Positions 13,151-16,489 of a stretch of DNA of 16,489 bases are shown in pieces. The translations under genes were made by a program, and so were the position numbers. Numbering within the stretch: position 1 is the stretch's first letter; the number at the start of each line of letters is the position of its first letter. The stretch spans positions 1 to 16,489 of the forward strand of contig JAGUVP010000264.1 of NCBI GenBank assembly GCA_020062805.1, written 5' to 3'. The notes beneath the pieces were generated by a model, which worked only from the letters and a program-made list of their open reading frames with translations, had not been told where the DNA came from and made no database searches. This stretch comes from Candidatus Bipolaricaulis sp. (lineage in GTDB: Bacteria; Bipolaricaulota; Bipolaricaulia; Bipolaricaulales; Bipolaricaulaceae).

Positions 13151-14104
13151 GTGACCGATCGAACCCCAGCCCAATACGCGATCACTCCCCTGTGGAAGAT
13201 GCGCCTGCGCCTCCTCGCTCGGACCAGCCGCCAGAACTGGTCGCTGTTCTGGGAGTCGCGGATCGGCCCGGTGGGTCTCCTGATCATCGGCCTCTTCCTC
13301 CTGGCAATGGTGGCCCATCCGATCCTCATCAGCACGGTGTGGGAGCCGAGAGTCTATGACCCGGTGATGGGCTTCGACCGGGCGCTCATCGGGCGGCATC
13401 CCGCCCCACCATCGTGGAGCCATCCTTTGGGGACCGACCCCATTGGGCGAGACGTGCTGTCCCAGCTGATGTGGTCTGCACGGTCAGCGTTCGCCCTCGG
13501 CGTGACCGCGGCTGTGATCAGCGTAGTGATCGGAACGCTCATCGGGGCCGTATGCGCCTATTTCGGCGGGGTGGTGGATGTCGTCTTCATGCGGCTGGCG
13601 GACCTGGTGATGCTGTTTCCGTTCATCGCCTTGCTCATGGTGTTGCGAAGCGTGCTTCCGCTGACCCTGATTCGCCTGGCGCTGATCCTGGGCGCTCTGT
13701 CGGGCCTGGGCGGGATCACCATCGTTCTCAAGTCCCAAGCCCTAACAGTGAAGGTGAAGCCGTACATCGAAGCGGCGAGGGTGGCGGGAGGAGGATCCTG
13801 GCACATCATCCGCCGGCATATCATCCCCAACATCATGCCGCTCACGTTCCTGTACATGATGTTCAACGTAACGGCGGCCATCTTCACAGAGGCGGTCCTG
13901 TCGTTCTTCGGATTCCTCGATATCCGCATGAGCTGGGGGGTCATGATCAACACCGCCCAGCAGGCGGGGTACCTTGGGGCGTTCGGCCACTACTGGTGGT
14001 TGTGGGCGCCGGCTGGTGCGGCGATCACCCTCCTTTGCTTCGCGTTCTACTTGGTGGGGCGCGGTCTGGATGCCGTGGTCAACCCCCGGCTCCGCCGCAG
14101 GTGA
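13151..14104 (+). CDS. Peptide ABC transporter permease, DppC/OppC type (second locus)
   Basis: A 317-residue permease starting at GTG 13151, nine bases after the dppB2 stop, with TAGGAG seven bases upstream overlapping that stop. The OppC signature HPLGTDPIGRDVLSQLMWSARSAF spans 91-114; the EAA loop KPYIEAARVAGGGSWHIIRRHIIPN spans about 203-227; the end is YLVGRGLDAVVNPRLRRR. It partners DppB2 to form the membrane channel and couples to DppD/DppF through the EAA loop. Confidence 0.94.
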   Translation: MTDRTPAQYAITPLWKMRLRLLARTSRQNWSLFWESRIGPVGLLIIGLFLLAMVAHPILISTVWEPRVYDPVMGFDRALIGRHPAPPSWSHPLGTDPIGRDVLSQLMWSARSAFALGVTAAVISVVIGTLIGAVCAYFGGVVDVVFMRLADLVMLFPFIALLMVLRSVLPLTLIRLALILGALSGLGGITIVLKSQALTVKVKPYIEAARVAGGGSWHIIRRHIIPNIMPLTFLYMMFNVTAAIFTEAVLSFFGFLDIRMSWGVMINTAQQAGYLGAFGHYWWLWAPAGAAITLLCFAFYLVGRGLDAVVNPRLRRR

Positions 14105-14108
14105 TCCG

Positions 14109-15074
14109 ATGGCCCTGTTGACCGTGCAGGACCTGACCATGCACTACCGGACGAAACTTGGCGGTGTTCACGCCGTGGATGGGGTGTCGTTCGCGATGGC
14201 AGAGGGCGAGGCGATTGGGCTTGTCGGGGAGTCCGGATGCGGGAAGACGTCGGTCGCGATGGCCCTCCTGCGGCTCCTGCCCGACAACGCCCAGATCCTG
14301 GGAGGGGAAATCCTGTTCGAGGGCCGCGACCTGGTCAAGCTCTCCGAGCACGAGATGCGCAAGGTCCGCTGGAGGAGCATCTCCATGGTGTTCCAGGCCG
14401 CGATGAACTCTCTCAACCCCGTTTACCGTGTGGGGCAGCAGATCATCGAGGCGATCCAACAACACCTGTCTGTGTCCGAGCGGGAGGCCCGGAGCCGAGT
14501 GGCCGAGCACTACAACCTTGTGGGCCTCGATCCCAAGCTGATGGACCGCTATCCCCACGAGTACTCGGGGGGGATGAAGCAGCGAGCGGTGATCGCGATG
14601 GCCCTTGCCTGCTCCCCCAAGCTGATCATCGCCGACGAGCCGACCACAGCCCTTGACGTGATCGTTCAGGATAGAATCCTCCGCCGGATCAACGAAGTCC
14701 GCGCCGAATTCAACATGGCGATGATGTACATCTCCCACGACATCGCGGTGATCGCCGAGGTGGCTGAGCGGATCGGGGTGATGTACGCAGGGTGGATCGT
14801 GGAAATGGCGGATACGGTGTCCGTGTTCAAGCATCCCGCCCATCCCTACACGATCGCCCTTATGTCCGCGTTTCCGTCCATCAAGGGCGACAAGCGAGTC
14901 CTCGCTCAACTGCCGGGGGAACCGCCAAACCTCCTCGCACCACCTTCAGGGTGCCGCTTCCATCCCCGGTGCCCTCACGCCACCGCGGAGTGTGTGGACG
15001 AGGCACCGCGCCTCGAGGAGATCGACAAGGGACATTTCGTCTCCTGCTGGCACCCCCAGAGGAGGAGCCAGTGA
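14109..15074 (+). CDS. dppD: Peptide ABC transporter ATP-binding protein, DppD/OppD type
   Basis: A 321-residue ATPase. The ATG at 14109 follows an AGGTGATCC ribosome site that contains the dppC2 stop; longer in-frame readings are inside dppC2 and unrelated. Walker A GESGCGKTS (about 40-48), Q-loop VFQAAMNSLNP, signature YSGGMKQR, Walker B LIIADEPTTALD and the H-loop ISHD are complete. The C-terminal oligo_HPY region has Cys residues in CRFHPRCPHATAEC plus a later SCW, the pattern that binds a 4Fe-4S cluster in characterised DppD/OppD proteins. It powers import with DppF on the cytoplasmic face. Confidence 0.95.
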   Translation: MALLTVQDLTMHYRTKLGGVHAVDGVSFAMAEGEAIGLVGESGCGKTSVAMALLRLLPDNAQILGGEILFEGRDLVKLSEHEMRKVRWRSISMVFQAAMNSLNPVYRVGQQIIEAIQQHLSVSEREARSRVAEHYNLVGLDPKLMDRYPHEYSGGMKQRAVIAMALACSPKLIIADEPTTALDVIVQDRILRRINEVRAEFNMAMMYISHDIAVIAEVAERIGVMYAGWIVEMADTVSVFKHPAHPYTIALMSAFPSIKGDKRVLAQLPGEPPNLLAPPSGCRFHPRCPHATAECVDEAPRLEEIDKGHFVSCWHPQRRSQ

Positions 15075-16072
15075 GCGAGAACGGTCTTCTCACCGTCGCC
15101 GGCCTCAGCAAGCTCTTCCCCGTGAAGAAGCGGACCTACTCGCTCCGCGTGCGCAACTTCATCCACGCCGTTGACGGCCTCAGCTTCTCAGTGGAGCGCG
15201 GAGAGGTCTTTGGCCTCGTGGGCGAGTCCGGATGCGGTAAGACGACTACCGGGAAGCTGATCGTGAAGCTTCTCGATCCCACCGCGGGGGCTGTCCTACT
15301 CGGCGGCGAGAACACAGCGAGCATCCGCCGAGGCAAGCCCCTCCGAGCGTTCCGGCGCAGGGTACAGATGATTTTCCAGGATCCCTACGAGAGTCTGAAC
15401 CCCCGATTCACGGTGTTCGACACCGTGGCCGAACCCCTTGTAGTGCAGAATCGACACTCCGTAGCTGAGAGGGAGCGCGCGGTGGCGGAGATCCTCGTCG
15501 CTGTAGGCCTTGCACCGCCGGAGACGTTCATGTTCCGATTCCCACACGAGTTGTCCGGTGGGCAACGACAACGCGTGTCCATTGCCCGGGCGATGGTGAT
15601 CCATCCCGACTTCGTTGCCGCGGATGAACCAACCTCGATGCTCGATGTCTCGATTCGAGCCGGGATCATGGAACTGCTGCTTGGCCTGAGGGCCGACCTC
15701 GGTGTGAGCTACCTGTACATCACCCACGACCTGGCAGTGGCACGGTACATGTGCAACCGCATCGGGGTGATGTACCTAGGGAAGATCGTGGAGCTGGGGC
15801 CAGCCGAGGAGGTCGTTCAGAACTCCCTCCACCCGTACACCCAGGCCCTCATTGCCTCGGTTCCAGTACCCGATCCTACCTACCATCGCCAGCCAGGGGA
15901 GATCAAGGGAGACGTGGCGGCACCCATTGATCCCCCGGCGCGATGCAGGTTCTACCCACGCTGCCCGAGAGGCGACAAACAGTGCGAGGAGGTTTCCCAC
16001 CCACCTCTCGATGAACTCCAGCCTGGGCACTTCGTCGCGTGCTACAAGGCATCGGCACAGAGCAGGGGATAG
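15071..16072 (+). CDS. dppF: Peptide ABC transporter ATP-binding protein, DppF/OppF type
   Basis: A 333-residue ATPase. The GTG at 15071 overlaps the dppD stop as GTGA, with GAGGAG upstream, giving MSENGLLTVAGLSKLFPVKK, a typical OppF opening. Walker A GESGCGKTT, Q-loop IFQDPYESLNPR, signature LSGGQRQR, Walker B VAADEPTSMLD and H-loop ITHD are present. The C-terminal CRFYPRCPRGDKQC and a later ACY give the four-Cys oligo_HPY motif. It forms the heterodimer with DppD. It may also serve DppB1C1, whose locus lacks ATPases. It is the last gene of the operon; no strong terminator follows. Confidence 0.95.
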   Translation: MSENGLLTVAGLSKLFPVKKRTYSLRVRNFIHAVDGLSFSVERGEVFGLVGESGCGKTTTGKLIVKLLDPTAGAVLLGGENTASIRRGKPLRAFRRRVQMIFQDPYESLNPRFTVFDTVAEPLVVQNRHSVAERERAVAEILVAVGLAPPETFMFRFPHELSGGQRQRVSIARAMVIHPDFVAADEPTSMLDVSIRAGIMELLLGLRADLGVSYLYITHDLAVARYMCNRIGVMYLGKIVELGPAEEVVQNSLHPYTQALIASVPVPDPTYHRQPGEIKGDVAAPIDPPARCRFYPRCPRGDKQCEEVSHPPLDELQPGHFVACYKASAQSRG

Positions 16073-16146
16073 CCCCTCTTCTCCCTTCCCGTTCCGGGCG
16101 GGGCCATCGCAACCCGGCTAAGCGCCGTAGTTCACTCCTTCTTACC
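16073..16146. other. Short gap after dppF with no clear terminator
   Basis: A pyrimidine-rich run follows the stop (GGGG-ATAG-CCCC then TCTTCTCCCTTCCC), a weak four-pair stem only. I see no gene. Some transcription from the transporter operon could therefore continue into the peptide genes. Confidence 0.35.
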
Positions 16147-16226
16147 TCATCTACCACTTGACGGCCATGCCCGAGTCGCTGTACGATATCGACCAAGGAC
16201 GACGCGGATGTCAAAAGGGGGTTAAG
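16147..16226 (+). promoter_or_regulatory. Conserved promoter and leader of the peptide gene 2-3 array
   Basis: TCATCT (16147), TTGACG (-35, 16158-16163), TACGAT (-10, 16182-16187, 18-base spacer) and CAAAAGGGGGTTAAG (16212-16226) are arranged exactly as before peptide gene 1 (8307-8386). The -10 here is the better of the two. The predicted start site, near 16194, gives a leader of about 120 bases containing the conserved purine-rich element. Confidence 0.65.
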
Positions 16227-16317
16227 CGCGAGAGGAGATAGTTCACGCTCGGGTCTGTGTATCGATGAACTGTAGGGACGGATGCTGGTACCTCAACTGA
16301 ACCCAAGGAGGGAGACG

Positions 16318-16428
16318 ATGAAGTGGGGAGAGAAGGTCAACAAGACGCTAGGAACCCGTGGACTGTACGTTCTTCTTGCGGTGACCCTGCTCGCCATCCT
16401 GAGCGGGGCGCACTGGAAGTGGTGCTAG
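16318..16428 (+). CDS. Small secreted-peptide precursor, copy 2 (36 aa)
   Basis: A 36-codon ORF with RBS CAAGGAGGGAGACG ahead of ATG. Its DNA matches copy 1 at all but one of the first 91 bases (ATG to GTG, M22V), then differs in an eight-base block that changes NH to HW, and ends again in KWC. Basic N-terminus, hydrophobic core LYVLLAVTLLAIL, S-G-A site, predicted released tail HWKWC. It lies downstream of dppF and its stop is followed by a 37-base gap and copy 3. Function unknown; see copy 1 for alternatives. Confidence 0.82.
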   Translation: MKWGEKVNKTLGTRGLYVLLAVTLLAILSGAHWKWC

Positions 16429-16465
16429 AATTCTGTGAGAGACTGAATCTACAAGGAGGGAGACG

Positions 16466-16489
16466 ATGAAGTGGGGAGACAAGGTCAAC
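16466..16489 (+). CDS. Small secreted-peptide precursor, copy 3 (partial, cut by window edge)
   Basis: ATG at 16466 preceded by the same CAAGGAGGGAGACG as copy 2. The eight visible codons read MKWGDKVN, differing from the other copies only at E5D. The start is 148 bases after that of copy 2, showing a tandem array that continues past the window. The variable tail is not visible. Confidence 0.75.

Noticed and set aside
16062..16090. Terminator after dppF
   Set aside because: Only a four-base stem overlapping the stop codon with a mixed C/T tail; too weak to call.
1..16489. CRISPR array, rRNA genes or prophage genes
   Set aside because: No regularly spaced repeats with unique spacers, no rRNA-like sequence and no phage structural genes were seen.

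Overview
This is a GC-rich bacterial chromosome segment with densely packed, often overlapping genes. The left end has conserved housekeeping genes. The rest holds two oligopeptide ABC transporter loci separated by an insertion sequence. Both substrate-binding proteins have plain signal peptides without a lipobox, which would suit a diderm, peptide-fermenting organism. A deep-branching lineage such as Bipolaricaulota/Acetothermia (OP1) is possible, but that is an impression from gene content and base composition and has not been tested.

Layout: (1) 1-977, plus strand: the probable 3' end of dnaX, then ybaB/ebfC and recR, a classic replication-repair cluster with overlapping genes. (2) 986-1231, minus strand: tRNA-Arg(GCG) and tRNA-Ser(CGA). 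(3) 1278-4065, minus strand: sucD, ychF and an EamA-family transporter with overlapping junctions. (4) 4165-8117, plus strand: a strong sigma70-type promoter lying almost on the start codon, then dppB1-dppC1-SBP1 and a strong intrinsic terminator. This locus has no ATPase gene. (5) 8307-8570: a conserved promoter/leader and a 36-codon gene for a small secreted-looking peptide. (6) 8607-9868: an insertion sequence with doubled terminal repeats and a frameshifted DDE transposase. It lies where a second tandem peptide gene would be expected to start. (7) 10000-16072: a complete second transporter locus, SBP2-dppB2-dppC2-dppD-dppF. (8) 16147 to the end: a second copy of the promoter/leader, a second peptide gene and the start of a third, 148 bp further on and cut by the window edge.

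The most interesting item is the peptide gene family. Two complete copies, nearly identical at the DNA level, encode a basic N-terminus, a hydrophobic core, an S-G-A signal-peptidase-like site and a five-residue tail, NHKWC or HWKWC. Apart from one M/V change in the core, all amino-acid differences between the complete copies lie in the tail. The genes form tandem arrays, share a conserved promoter plus leader element, and lie directly after the two peptide-import loci. This architecture fits an export-process-reimport peptide signalling system, but a type I toxin family or another small membrane protein cannot be excluded from sequence alone. I found no recognisable receptor gene in the window.
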